64,000 nucleotides of DNA, taken from assembly GCA_050954285.1 (NCBI GenBank), contig JBPBPL010000006.1, forward strand, positions 124,001 through 188,000, written 5' to 3'. This DNA comes from Mucilaginibacter_A sp050954285 (lineage in GTDB: Bacteria > Bacteroidota > Bacteroidia > Sphingobacteriales > Sphingobacteriaceae). Position 1 is the first letter of the stretch, and each line of letters starts with the position of its first letter. Made by a program: the position numbers and the translations under genes. Below the pieces are notes generated by a model that was not told the DNA's origin, ran no database searches, and worked only from the letters and a program-made list of their open reading frames with translations. Positions 8,662-17,152 of the stretch are shown one piece after another.

Positions 8662-9168
8662 TTATTTAGGCGTAGTTCCGGTCATTGTTTCAGTTACTTT
8701 GCCACAATCTAACATTACTTTACCATAATAGGGGTTTTGGATTTCTCTGGATGCATTGAGCCAGTATTGCTTTTTCATCGGGCAATATTGACGGAAAACA
8801 AGTGTATGCGTTTTAAAAGTTTTTAATAAACCATACATCTCATCAGACAGTGCAGCAAAATGTTCGCGTTGATGATCAATACTTTTAGATTCGCTGATAT
8901 GCTGACTGTTATAGCGTAACTTTTCGCCATAAATAGTCCAGGCTTTTTTCTGGCTGTCATCAAGCTGACTGGCATCTACTTTGGCAATGGCAACAACCAA
9001 ATCGTTAGCGCTTTTATTGGCCAATTTTCCATCATCGTTCACTAAACTCTTTTCTACGTTTAGATAAGATTGTAAAACCTGATCGATCGCATTGGTATTA
9101 TTCTGCGCATTTGCTCGTTCAAAAGTTAGTAACACAAAAATGAACAGCAAATAATTATAAGTTTTCAT
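8662..9168 (-). CDS. secreted DUF3347 domain protein
   Basis: 168 residues from ATG 9168, giving a classical signal peptide (MKTYNYLLFIFVLLTF, cleavage near ANAQ). The frame is open for 32 codons further upstream, but that would bury the signal. The mature part is a helical DUF3347 domain with the conserved run YCPMKKQYWLN followed by NPYYGKVMLDCGKV; its Cys and Met residues may bind metal. In other Bacteroidota this domain is attached to or near copper/cation efflux proteins (family knowledge), but no efflux gene is present here. Confidence 0.8.
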   Translation of the reverse strand: MKTYNYLLFIFVLLTFERANAQNNTNAIDQVLQSYLNVEKSLVNDDGKLANKSANDLVVAIAKVDASQLDDSQKKAWTIYGEKLRYNSQHISESKSIDHQREHFAALSDEMYGLLKTFKTHTLVFRQYCPMKKQYWLNASREIQNPYYGKVMLDCGKVTETMTGTTPK

Positions 9169-9225
9169 AGCGTTTGATTGATAAATAATGGCAAAATTAA
9201 GTTTAACGAATGGCGCAAAAGTTTT

Positions 9226-9262
9226 GGATAAAAAAATTGCCAGATAACAAACGTTATCTGGC
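9226..9262 (-). terminator. intrinsic terminator of the 77-aa protein gene
   Basis: Perfect 10-bp stem (GCCAGATAAC 9239-9248, complement 9253-9262) with a four-base loop. On the minus strand it is followed by a T-rich run. It separates the 9349-9582 gene from the DUF3347 gene. Confidence 0.85.
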
Positions 9263-9323
9263 ATTATACTACAATAAGTTTAATAACTGAAATATCCAGT
9301 TGTTTAAACCTCAAAAGCAGAGT

Positions 9324-9349
9324 AATTTTTACTGTATAAAAACAGTAAC
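9324..9349 (-). repeat. dispersed 26-bp motif, GT variant
   Basis: TATAAAAACAGTAAC on the + strand (13/15), directly after the stop of the 77-aa gene. Confidence 0.6.
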
Positions 9350-9582
9350 TATTTTTCCCAGCCTTCACCTTTTTTAGCGTGTCCGCTTTTAATGTGTTCT
9401 TCTGCTTTGGCTTTTCCTAAAATCGCAGCCATATTGTTTCCATCAGCATCTTTTCCTACCGCAATATATCTGCCAGATTTGCAATTAATTACAGGATTAA
9501 CCATTGCAACATTTTTGGTTTTTGTTTTTACAGAATAAGCGGTGATACCACCTTCTGTTTCTTCTTTTTTAGCTTTTGCCAT
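9349..9582 (-). CDS. hypothetical 77-aa cytoplasmic protein
   Basis: A small hydrophilic protein (MAKAKKEETEGGITAY...). It has a charged, lysine-rich start, a central part with VAMVNPVINCKSGRYIAV and a basic C-terminus. No signal peptide or membrane helix. I recognise no family. It looks like a real gene because it has its own strong terminator, a clean ATG and no competing frame. Confidence 0.6.
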   Translation of the reverse strand: MAKAKKEETEGGITAYSVKTKTKNVAMVNPVINCKSGRYIAVGKDADGNNMAAILGKAKAEEHIKSGHAKKGEGWEK

Positions 9583-9753
9583 GATTTAGATTTTTGGTAA
9601 TTGATTTAAACTAACTCGTAAAAATACAATTTGTTTATATATGAAATATCAATTTCTAAGGTAAATACAAAATTTTATTTTTACACATTGCTGATCTTGT
9701 CCAAGTCTTATTGAAGCGCGGGAATGATAAATTCAATAATTATAAGCCTAATC

Positions 9754-9779
9754 AATTTTTAAGTGATAAAAGAAGCATC
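9754..9779 (-). repeat. dispersed 26-bp motif, perfect core and AAAATT tract
   Basis: GATAAAAGAAGCATC on the + strand (15/15), with AATTTT five bases upstream. Flanking AAGT...ACTT extends the terminal GAT/ATC into a 7-bp inverted repeat (9761-9783), so this copy could form a small hairpin. Confidence 0.85.
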
Positions 9780-9810
9780 ACTTGCTATCAAAAATGCTGC
9801 TTATTTTCAA

Positions 9811-10413
9811 TCACAGCAGATCAGAATATCGGTTTTGAAGCTTTATCCCGGTAGCTTTATGCAATCGGATTTGATTAGCGTACTGTTCAATTAGCAATAA
9901 ATCGGGTGTTAAATTGTGTAAAACTGCAATCGCTTTAGCTTCAGATAAATCTTCATTGGCTTGTTTATAATCCCCCAGATCAGATTTGATTTCTGCCAAA
10001 ACCAGCAACGAACCAATAATGTGCTCATAATTATTTTGCTTCCGGGAGATGGCGTTACTGCGCAATAAATACCATTTAGCTTCAGAAAACCGGTTTTGGC
10101 TGAGGTAAAAGCTGGCCAAGCTGTCAAACTCAATGCGCATGGCTGCCTGTCCGTAGCGTGCAGCATGTTTTAGTTGCCGCATAATAAAAGCTTCTTCTGC
10201 ATGAATGCTATAGCCGCTTCTGCCTAAATCATGGTTAAAAGTGGTAAAGGAAGTATTGTAGATTAATGCGGCCGAATCTGGTTTGAAAGGTACAGCGTAC
10301 GCACTTAACAGAACCGGATTTTTGAGTCTTTTGGGCGAAAATATCTTAGTGTAAAACTGTGCCGAAACATTCAATGAAAAAAGGGTGATAAAAACAGTAT
10401 AGAGTAATTTCAT
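9811..10413 (-). CDS. secreted hypothetical protein with TPR-like helices
   Basis: 200 residues from the ATG at 10413 (MKLLYTVFITLFSLNVSAQ), a clear signal peptide cleaved near SAQ; an ATG six codons upstream would only lengthen the N-region. The mature part is helical; the pattern FYLSQNRFSEAKWYLLRSN and later KSDLGDYKQANEDLSEA looks like two degenerate tetratricopeptide repeats (about residues 100-175). Likely periplasmic; function unknown. It lies downstream of the cyanophycin-degradation genes with a 30-base gap and may be co-transcribed. The signal-peptide code contains a dispersed-motif copy. Confidence 0.65.
   Translation of the reverse strand: MKLLYTVFITLFSLNVSAQFYTKIFSPKRLKNPVLLSAYAVPFKPDSAALIYNTSFTTFNHDLGRSGYSIHAEEAFIMRQLKHAARYGQAAMRIEFDSLASFYLSQNRFSEAKWYLLRSNAISRKQNNYEHIIGSLLVLAEIKSDLGDYKQANEDLSEAKAIAVLHNLTPDLLLIEQYANQIRLHKATGIKLQNRYSDLL
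10376..10401 (-). repeat. dispersed 26-bp motif inside a signal-peptide code
   Basis: GATAAAAACAGTATA on the + strand (14/15). Confidence 0.7.
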
Positions 10414-10443
10414 ATGTTGTTTCGGTTTCACGGCGCAAAAGGT

Positions 10444-11286
10444 TCAACCGAAAACCTCCAGTTCCTCATCATAACAAGCCCAAACCATATAGGGATGTGT
10501 ATCAGCATGATAAATTTCGCCGTTTGCTTTGATGCCGATAACGCCTGCAAAACCATCATACGCAGCCATTTCTGATAAAGTTTTTTCGCAGGCATCGCTT
10601 AGCTTAAAACCGTCGGTTACGCGGGTTACAATTTTTGCTGCAACGGCTGCGCTGGTAATATCTTCGCCAACACCTGTGCAGGAAATGGCTGCAAACTGGT
10701 TGGCATAATTGCCGGCAGTTGTGGCAGAATCACTTACACGGCAAGGAATTTCAAAACCTTTGCCACCAGTTGAAGTGGCTGCGGCCAGATTTCCATGAAC
10801 ATCCAAAGCCACGCATCCAACCGTACCTAAACGAACAGAATTTTGCAGTTTTTGCTCATATTCTATTTTGCGTTGCGGCGTTTGCGGATTAAAATAGGGG
10901 AAATCATGTTCACGCGCAAAATCTTTTGCACCTGTTCCGCTCAAAACACGATCTTGTAGCGGCAGCAGTTTTTCGGCAACCTGAATTGGGTTTTTTACAT
11001 CTTCAATATTAATCACGCCTGCAAAACGCTCGGTTTTTCCATCCATTAAAGCAGCACTCAATCGGATTTTGCCATCACTTTGAATTTGCGAACCCAGGCC
11101 AGCATTAAACAGATCGCAATCTTCCAATAAAGACACGGCAAAAACAGTAGTTTGCAGGGCGGTATGCGTTTTTAAAAAAGTATAACTCGCTTCGGCAATG
11201 GTTGCCAAAGCTTCCTGTTTTGCTTTTTTGATTTCCTGGTTGGTGCCGGATTCACTAAAAAATCCGCCGTGAATTATCAGTTTCAT
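10444..11286 (-). CDS. iaaA: isoaspartyl peptidase / L-asparaginase (type 2)
   Basis: An Ntn-hydrolase of 280 residues. It cleaves itself before a threonine, which becomes the nucleophile: here T155 in RLGTVGCVALD. The product then splits beta-aspartyl dipeptides. Other family marks: FNAGLGSQIQSDG, SAALMDG near residue 80, STGGKGFEIPCRV and SCTGVGEDI. It is one base after the cyanophycinase stop, so the two form an operon. Together they would turn cyanophycin into beta-Asp-Arg and then into aspartate and arginine (inference from family roles). An ATG four codons upstream would overlap the previous gene; MKLIIHGG is the family-typical start. Confidence 0.9.
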   Translation of the reverse strand: MKLIIHGGFFSESGTNQEIKKAKQEALATIAEASYTFLKTHTALQTTVFAVSLLEDCDLFNAGLGSQIQSDGKIRLSAALMDGKTERFAGVINIEDVKNPIQVAEKLLPLQDRVLSGTGAKDFAREHDFPYFNPQTPQRKIEYEQKLQNSVRLGTVGCVALDVHGNLAAATSTGGKGFEIPCRVSDSATTAGNYANQFAAISCTGVGEDITSAAVAAKIVTRVTDGFKLSDACEKTLSEMAAYDGFAGVIGIKANGEIYHADTHPYMVWACYDEELEVFG

Positions 11287-11287
11287 A

Positions 11288-12190
11288 TTACTTATCATTA
11301 TCCGGAATCTCTACCGGAACGGCCCTAACCGCATGGTTGATGAATAATTTATGCTGCCGCAAATCAAATTTATCATAAATAGACATTACATGCACGTTCA
11401 AATTTTCCACAGAAACCGGCATGCCCAGCTCTACATTATAAATATTGGTTTCGATGATATTCCTCCCATCCACCACAATCGTCAGTCCGGAACCGATAGC
11501 TTCCATCACTTGGCCATCGGTAATGAGCAGCCCGGCATCTTCACCCAAACCAATTCCTAAAATGCCCGGATTACTGGCTACAGCATAAAATAAACGGCCA
11601 ATTCGGCCGCGCTGTACAAAATGCGTATCAATTATGACCGAATCGATAAAACCCAGGCCAGCCGTAATCTGCACTTCACCTTTAATCATCGCTTCGTTGC
11701 TTTGCCCGCGGTAAATCATGTTGGCTGAAGCTGCAGCAGCACCGGCAGAAGTTCCGGCAATAACAAAATTTTGGTGCAGATACCGATCTTTCAGAATTGC
11801 CAGAAATTCAGTTCCACCAAAAATAGAGCTTAAACGAAGTTGATCTCCGCCGGTAAACATCACTACATCTGCATTTTTGATGCGTTCCAGATAATCTGGC
11901 CGTGCGGCTTCTTCACGGCTGCGGATATCAAGCACGTTTACATTTTCAACGTTCAGCTGATTAAAAGCTTTGATATATTCTTCACCAACCAGCTCCGGAA
12001 TTTGTGAAGCCGTGGTAACAACCTCTACCTTAGGATTTTCGGTAGCAGCTTCCGTAATGATTCTTTTTAATATTCCGCGTTCAAAAAACTGTAAATGATC
12101 TGGTTTTTTAATATTTCCCAAGTCACTAATGTTCGTACCCAGGTCAACGGCACCACCAATTATTACTAATTTCCCTTTTGGTATGATCAT
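11288..12190 (-). CDS. cphB: cyanophycinase
   Basis: A serine peptidase of the S51 type, 300 residues, which hydrolyses the storage polymer cyanophycin to beta-Asp-Arg dipeptides. The nucleophile elbow is AGTSAGA (S148 from ATG 12190). MFTGGDQLRL and DTHFVQRGRIGRL are further family signatures, and GLGEDAGLLI follows. No signal peptide: the intracellular form, fitting a cell's own storage granules. The preceding codon is a TTG that could be read as a start; ATG is preferred. It is divergent from cyanophycin synthetase. Confidence 0.93.
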   Translation of the reverse strand: MIIPKGKLVIIGGAVDLGTNISDLGNIKKPDHLQFFERGILKRIITEAATENPKVEVVTTASQIPELVGEEYIKAFNQLNVENVNVLDIRSREEAARPDYLERIKNADVVMFTGGDQLRLSSIFGGTEFLAILKDRYLHQNFVIAGTSAGAAAASANMIYRGQSNEAMIKGEVQITAGLGFIDSVIIDTHFVQRGRIGRLFYAVASNPGILGIGLGEDAGLLITDGQVMEAIGSGLTIVVDGRNIIETNIYNVELGMPVSVENLNVHVMSIYDKFDLRQHKLFINHAVRAVPVEIPDNDK

Positions 12191-12215
12191 CAATCAAAAA
12201 TTTAAGGTATTTTTC

Positions 12216-12223
12216 CAAAGGTA
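12216..12223 (-). promoter_or_regulatory. -7 element of the cyanophycinase operon
   Basis: On the minus strand this reads TACCTTTG (TAnnTTTG). It lies 25 bases before the ATG at 12190. No clear -33 box. Confidence 0.5.
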
Positions 12224-12311
12224 AACGACAGCAGGTATTAAATTAGCGGTTATTTGCATTTTTTATTCAAAAACTTATTTACTTGCAGCTACTTTAGTTG
12301 AAAATTTAACA

Positions 12312-12337
12312 AAAAAACTCCTTATAAAAGAAGCATT
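12312..12337 (-). repeat. dispersed 26-bp motif in the cphA leader
   Basis: TATAAAAGAAGCATT on the + strand (13/15), with an A tract five bases upstream; it ends 15 bases before the cphA start. Confidence 0.65.
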
Positions 12338-12352
12338 GAAACCATATACGTT

Positions 12353-14977
12353 ATGAAGATTGAAAAGATTCAAATCCTGAAAGGGCCAAATATCTGGAGC
12401 ACTTACCGGAAAAAGCTGATACAAATGCGCTTGGATTTGGAAGAACTGGAGGAGCGGCCAACTAATAAAATTGAAGGTTTTTATGAAAGATTAGAACAGC
12501 TGATACCTTCTCTGCATAATCATCGCTGCTCACCAGGCATACCGGGTGGTTTTTTTATCCGGGTAAAAGAAGGTACCTGGATGGGCCACGTCATTGAGCA
12601 TATTGCCCTGGAAATACAAACACTTGCTGGCATGGCAACTGGTTATGGCCGCACTCGCGAAACCAAAGAAAAAGGCGTTTATAATGTTGTTTTTAATTAT
12701 GAAGAAGAAAAAGTAGGTGTTTATGCGGCCGAGGCAGCCGTTAAAATTGCAGAAGCGCTGATCAGCAGTTTGCCATACGATCTGGAAGAAGATATCCGCC
12801 AGCTTAAAAAAATACGGGAACAAACACGTTTAGGTCCGAGTACCGGTTCTTTGGTTGAAGAAGCGATTGCGCGTGATATTCCCTGGATTCGTTTAAACAA
12901 CCAATCTTTGGTACAATTAGGTTATGGTAAAAACCAGATGCGCATCCGTGCTACCATGACCGAACGCACCAGCAGTATTGCGGTAGATTTGGCTGGCAAT
13001 AAAGAAGAAACCAAAAGATTGCTGGAAGAACAAGCGATTCCAGTGGCAAAAGGCATTACGATAACTTCTGTGGATGGCGTGCATGAAGCAATCCGTAAGG
13101 TTGGCTTTCCATTGGTTTTCAAGCCTTTGGATGGCAATCATGGCCGTGGCGCTACCATCAACGTAAAAACCGAACAGGAAGCTTTGGATGCATACGAACA
13201 TGCGGCATTAGTTTCCCGGAAAGTAATTGTAGAGCGTTTTATCACCGGTTATGATTTCCGGGTTTTAGTAGTTGATCATAAAATGGTTGCTGCTGCCTTG
13301 CGCGTTCCGGCTCATGTGATGGGTGATGGAAAATCCAATATCAACCAACTGATTGATGTAACAAACAGTGATCCGCGGCGTGGTTACGGTCATGAAAATG
13401 TGCTGACTGAAATCATCATCGACCGCGACCTCTTAGATTTGTTGCATAAAAAAAGCTATACGTTAGAAAGTGTTCCGGCAGCAGGCGAACAGGTTTTTCT
13501 AAAATCTACAGCGAATCTTAGCACTGGCGGAACGTCTGTTGACGTAACGGATATGGTGCATCCGCAGAATGTGTTTTTCTGCGAACGCATCTCCCGGATT
13601 ATTGGTTTGGATATTTGTGGCATCGATATCATGGCCCAAAATCTCACCGAACCGTTGACTGAAAATGGTGGCGTAGTTTTAGAAGTAAATGCCGCACCCG
13701 GTTTTCGGATGCACCTGGCGCCAAGTGAAGGTTTGCCACGAAATGTAGCTGCTTCTGTGATTGATATGCTGTATCCATACGGAAAATCTGCCCGTATTCC
13801 CATCATCTCTATTACTGGTACCAACGGAAAAACCACGACTACCCGTTTGATCGCCCACATTGTAAAAAATAATGGCTACCGTGTTGGCTTTACTACTTCA
13901 GATGGTATTTATGTGCAAAATACGCTGATGGTGAAAGGCGATACCACCGGCCCGTACAGTGCAGAATTTATTTTGAAAGATCCGACGGTGGAATTTGCCG
14001 TGCTGGAAACAGCCCGCGGCGGCATTTTGCGGTCGGGTTTAGGTTTTGGGCAATGTGATATTGGTGTGGTTACAAATATCCAGGAAGATCATTTAGGTTT
14101 GAATGATATCCACACACTTGAAGATTTAACACGGGTAAAAGAAGTAGTGATTAATTCAGTCAAAAAATCCGGATGGGCCGTTATCAATGCCGATAATGAA
14201 TACTGTGTAAAAATCGCCAAAAATGCCAGTTGTAATGTGGTTTATTTCAGCATGGATGAAAATAACCCAATCATTGTAAAGCATTGCAGCCAAGGCAATA
14301 TAGCTTGTGTTTATGAAAATGGATACATTACCATTAAAAAAGGAGATTGGAAAATCAGGGTGCAAAAAGCAGCACAAATTCCCCTGACTTTTGGTGGTAC
14401 GGTTGGTTTTATGATCCAGAATGTGCTGGCGGCAACGCTGGCCACTTTTGTTTGGGGTTTCCGTACGGAGGACATCAAAACTTCATTGGAAACTTTTATT
14501 CCTTCCGTAGCGCAAACGCCCGGGCGGATGAACATTTTTGACTTCAGGGATTTCAAAATTATGGTGGATTTTGCCCATAATCCGGATGGGTTTAACGGAA
14601 TCAAACAATATTTAAAAACGGTAGATTCTCCGCAGAAAATTGGTTTAATAGCCGGAACAGGCGATCGGCGCGATGAAGATATTCGGGAAATCGGCCGAAT
14701 TGCAGCGGAAATGTTCGATCATGTTATTCTCCGTCAGGAAAACCATTTACGTGGCCGCAACAAGCAGGAGCTTTTGGATTTGATGGAAGAAGGTTTTTTA
14801 TCGGCTGGATTAAATAAAACTTATGAAATTGCTGATAGCAAAATGGATGTTTTTCAAACCGCTATCCGCATGGCCAAGCCAGGCGCATTTATTGTTGCAT
14901 TGAGCGATGTGGTTGATAATGCCATCGATGTGGTACACAGTTTCCAAGAGAAAGAAAGAGCTGGCGTAGCTATTTAA
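12353..14977 (+). CDS. cphA: cyanophycin synthetase
   Basis: A two-domain ATP-dependent ligase, 874 residues, normal for bacterial CphA1. It extends a poly-aspartate backbone and adds arginine to each side chain. Residues 1-160 are the N-terminal domain; about 210-475 form an ATP-grasp domain (FPLVFKPLDGNHGRGATINV, VVLEVNAAPGFRMHL); about 480-870 are a Mur-ligase-like domain with P-loop ITGTNGKTTTTRL, LETARGGILRSG, FAHNPDG and GTGDRRDEDI. All key motifs are intact. It faces the cphB-iaaA operon across 162 bases, and its end overlaps that of alkA by 8 bases on the other strand. Confidence 0.96.
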   Translation: MKIEKIQILKGPNIWSTYRKKLIQMRLDLEELEERPTNKIEGFYERLEQLIPSLHNHRCSPGIPGGFFIRVKEGTWMGHVIEHIALEIQTLAGMATGYGRTRETKEKGVYNVVFNYEEEKVGVYAAEAAVKIAEALISSLPYDLEEDIRQLKKIREQTRLGPSTGSLVEEAIARDIPWIRLNNQSLVQLGYGKNQMRIRATMTERTSSIAVDLAGNKEETKRLLEEQAIPVAKGITITSVDGVHEAIRKVGFPLVFKPLDGNHGRGATINVKTEQEALDAYEHAALVSRKVIVERFITGYDFRVLVVDHKMVAAALRVPAHVMGDGKSNINQLIDVTNSDPRRGYGHENVLTEIIIDRDLLDLLHKKSYTLESVPAAGEQVFLKSTANLSTGGTSVDVTDMVHPQNVFFCERISRIIGLDICGIDIMAQNLTEPLTENGGVVLEVNAAPGFRMHLAPSEGLPRNVAASVIDMLYPYGKSARIPIISITGTNGKTTTTRLIAHIVKNNGYRVGFTTSDGIYVQNTLMVKGDTTGPYSAEFILKDPTVEFAVLETARGGILRSGLGFGQCDIGVVTNIQEDHLGLNDIHTLEDLTRVKEVVINSVKKSGWAVINADNEYCVKIAKNASCNVVYFSMDENNPIIVKHCSQGNIACVYENGYITIKKGDWKIRVQKAAQIPLTFGGTVGFMIQNVLAATLATFVWGFRTEDIKTSLETFIPSVAQTPGRMNIFDFRDFKIMVDFAHNPDGFNGIKQYLKTVDSPQKIGLIAGTGDRRDEDIREIGRIAAEMFDHVILRQENHLRGRNKQELLDLMEEGFLSAGLNKTYEIADSKMDVFQTAIRMAKPGAFIVALSDVVDNAIDVVHSFQEKERAGVAI

Positions 14978-15602
14978 TTTTAACCCGCCGATTTAAATAT
15001 TCCTGCCATAAAAGCATAGTGGCGATGGTTCTAAAAGGTTTCCAGGCTTCTGCAATTTGCAGAAGCCTTTCTTTCGGCGTCTCTTTTGGCAGGCTTTTTA
15101 TTTTTTTGAGCGAATTGACAGCGGCCAGATCTCCCAGCGGAAAAATATCTGTACGGTGCAAAACAAACATCAGGTAAATATCTGTCGTCCAGTTACCTAT
15201 TCCTTTTATCGAAGTTAGTTTCTGACGGATTTCTTCATCCGGTAAAAACTCCAGAGCTTGCAGATCCAGGTTTTCGTTGAGCAGATTTTGAGCTAAATCT
15301 CGTGCGTAAACCGTTTTCTGCCGACTGAAATAACAGGCTTTCAGTTCTTCATCGCTCAAAATCAACAAGTTTTCTGCGGAAATAATTCCAGTCTTTTCCT
15401 TCAGTTTTTGTAAGGCCGATAATGCAGAAGCTACCGAAACCTGCTGCTCCAAAATAATATGGACAAGCGATTCAAAGGTATTTGGCCTGCTCCAAAATGG
15501 AGGATAACCGGATGCCGAAATTATAGTGCTAAAAGAAGCATCAGCAGCAGCTAACCGATCGCAAAGCGAATGGAAGTTTTGCTGGGTAAAAACAGAAATC
15601 AC
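14970..15602 (-). CDS. DNA-3-methyladenine glycosylase II (AlkA-like)
   Basis: A base-excision-repair glycosylase of 210 residues. The helix-hairpin-helix-GPD core is visible: LTSIKGIGNWTTDIYLMF is the HhH with its glycine turn, and PLGDLAAV carries the catalytic aspartate about 20 residues later. FESLVHIILEQQVSVASA is the conserved helix before it. It lacks the extra N-terminal domain of E. coli AlkA, as is common. The start is GTG at 15602; no ATG fits. It follows the flippase by 6 bases in the same direction, so the two probably share a transcript. Confidence 0.88.
   Translation of the reverse strand: MISVFTQQNFHSLCDRLAAADASFSTIISASGYPPFWSRPNTFESLVHIILEQQVSVASALSALQKLKEKTGIISAENLLILSDEELKACYFSRQKTVYARDLAQNLLNENLDLQALEFLPDEEIRQKLTSIKGIGNWTTDIYLMFVLHRTDIFPLGDLAAVNSLKKIKSLPKETPKERLLQIAEAWKPFRTIATMLLWQEYLNRRVKIK
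15517..15542 (-). repeat. dispersed 26-bp motif inside alkA
   Basis: GCTAAAAGAAGCATC on the + strand (14/15). Confidence 0.7.
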
Positions 15603-15608
15603 CGTAAA

Positions 15609-17090
15609 TTATTTGTTAGAAAATTTGAACAGATAACCTTGGATAAACAGATTAATATCTTCGGAAAGTTTTAAAAAATAGACACTCAAACAAAAAAAAA
15701 CAGTGATAAAAGAAGCACGTATTAACGTATCCAAAACAAAGTTTGGTTGCGTTGGGATAAATTTCTCACAAATAAAATAACCTAAAACTGCAAGCAGTAT
15801 TGCATACAAAGATTTTATGGTGAAAGGCTGCATTTTATAAACGATCAGGATAAAAATATACCGGAACGTATTGAAAATCAATAGTGTAGCTGCGGCTGCA
15901 ATGGCAGCGCCTGTGATACCGTACTTCGGAATGAAAAGTAAATTGAGGCCGATAGTAATGCCGATCAACCCTAAATTAAAAAAGGAATCATACTTAAAGT
16001 GCCGCGAACTGGTTAGGATTACGCCGTTAACACCCGTTGCGGAATCAATCACGTAACCCAAACCGATGAAGAAAATAACATAACGGCCAGCGGCGTAAGC
16101 AGGAGGCAAAACTTTGAAAATGTTATCCACATTAACCCAAACCAGCAGGAAAATAAACAGGGCAGCAATGAGCTGGTTGATGCAGCTTTTGCGGTAAATG
16201 TTCCTGATATTTTGCAGATCATTATTTTTCCAGGATTCGGAAATAATAGTGTAGGCAATGCTGTAAAGCGAACGTGCCGGCAGCGTGATTACCGTTCCGA
16301 AATATGCTGCTATCCCGTAAATACCGGTTTTGGCTAAACCGAATTTTTCATTAACCATGTAAGTATCAAGGCTGCTGATAATGATCGGTGCAGAACCCGT
16401 TAGGATCGCAAAAAAGCAGATGCTGATTAGTTTCCTGCGTATATCGGGATTGATAAAAGCAAAATCGGTTTTTAGAGAAAAATTTCCATTTTCGATCAAT
16501 TTTCGCATCATCAAAAACGTGGGAATAATATTGGCTGCAAGCCAAAAAATCATAAAAGCCTGAAAGTTGATCCTTTTAAAAAAGATCAATACAAGAGCAA
16601 GCAGGATTAAAACCCGCTTGGTAAATTCGCGCAAAACCCGGCCGCTAATGGTATCGTAAAGCATCCTGGCGTAAAGATCGAACACATTAAAAAACAGCGT
16701 AAAAAAAGTAAGCGGCACCAGGTACCAGAAATAAGTATAAAACAAATTATTTTTCTGGGGTTTGGCACCAATCAGCTGATCTTTAAATAGATAGGCTAAT
16801 ATGGTAAACAGTACAAAACCGGCCAGCGAAACCAGGCAGGCTAAAGCCAAATAACCATGATGGTTTTTTTTATTGTTGCGGAAATAGGGGAAATACCGGC
16901 CTGTACCGTTAAATCCTAAAATGGCAAATTGGGCAAAAAGCAGCGAGAAATTGTTTAATAAAGTAATCAAACCAACCTTTTCTTCACTGATAGCTTGGGG
17001 TTGAAAGTAGTAAACCGTTATGGCTCCGATTGCAACACCGAGATACGAATAAAAAGTGCCTTTTATGGTTTGCTGCTGTATAATGCCCAT
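15609..17090 (-). CDS. polysaccharide flippase (Wzx-like, MATE/MOP superfamily)
   Basis: A membrane protein of 493 residues with 12-14 hydrophobic segments spread along its length. It resembles MOP-superfamily exporters that flip lipid-linked oligosaccharides over the inner membrane. The start at 17090 (MGIIQQQTIKGTFYSYLGV) matches the usual Bacteroidota N-terminus; 23 further open codons upstream would overlap the glycosyltransferase on the other strand. It is divergent from the glycosyltransferases at 17153-22830, which would make its substrate (inference). Confidence 0.85.
   Translation of the reverse strand: MGIIQQQTIKGTFYSYLGVAIGAITVYYFQPQAISEEKVGLITLLNNFSLLFAQFAILGFNGTGRYFPYFRNNKKNHHGYLALACLVSLAGFVLFTILAYLFKDQLIGAKPQKNNLFYTYFWYLVPLTFFTLFFNVFDLYARMLYDTISGRVLREFTKRVLILLALVLIFFKRINFQAFMIFWLAANIIPTFLMMRKLIENGNFSLKTDFAFINPDIRRKLISICFFAILTGSAPIIISSLDTYMVNEKFGLAKTGIYGIAAYFGTVITLPARSLYSIAYTIISESWKNNDLQNIRNIYRKSCINQLIAALFIFLLVWVNVDNIFKVLPPAYAAGRYVIFFIGLGYVIDSATGVNGVILTSSRHFKYDSFFNLGLIGITIGLNLLFIPKYGITGAAIAAAATLLIFNTFRYIFILIVYKMQPFTIKSLYAILLAVLGYFICEKFIPTQPNFVLDTLIRASFITVFFCLSVYFLKLSEDINLFIQGYLFKFSNK
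15694..15719 (-). repeat. dispersed 26-bp motif inside the flippase gene
   Basis: GATAAAAGAAGCACG on the + strand (13/15), with six A at the tract position. Confidence 0.65.
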
Positions 17091-17117
17091 CGGGTTTGCC
17101 GGATATTTTGCGTGGCT

Positions 17118-17143
17118 GATGCTGTTTTTATATGCTATTTTTG
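17118..17143 (+). repeat. dispersed 26-bp motif overlapping a promoter
   Basis: GATGCTGTTTTTATA (14/15), five bases, then TTTTTG. It lies in the gap between the divergent flippase and glycosyltransferase genes and its tract coincides with the -7 element. Confidence 0.75.
17136..17143 (+). promoter_or_regulatory. -7 element of the glycosyltransferase operon
   Basis: TATTTTTG fits TAnnTTTG and lies 9 bases before the ATG at 17153, so the transcript would have almost no leader. Confidence 0.45.
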
Positions 17144-17152
17144 AGCGATCAG

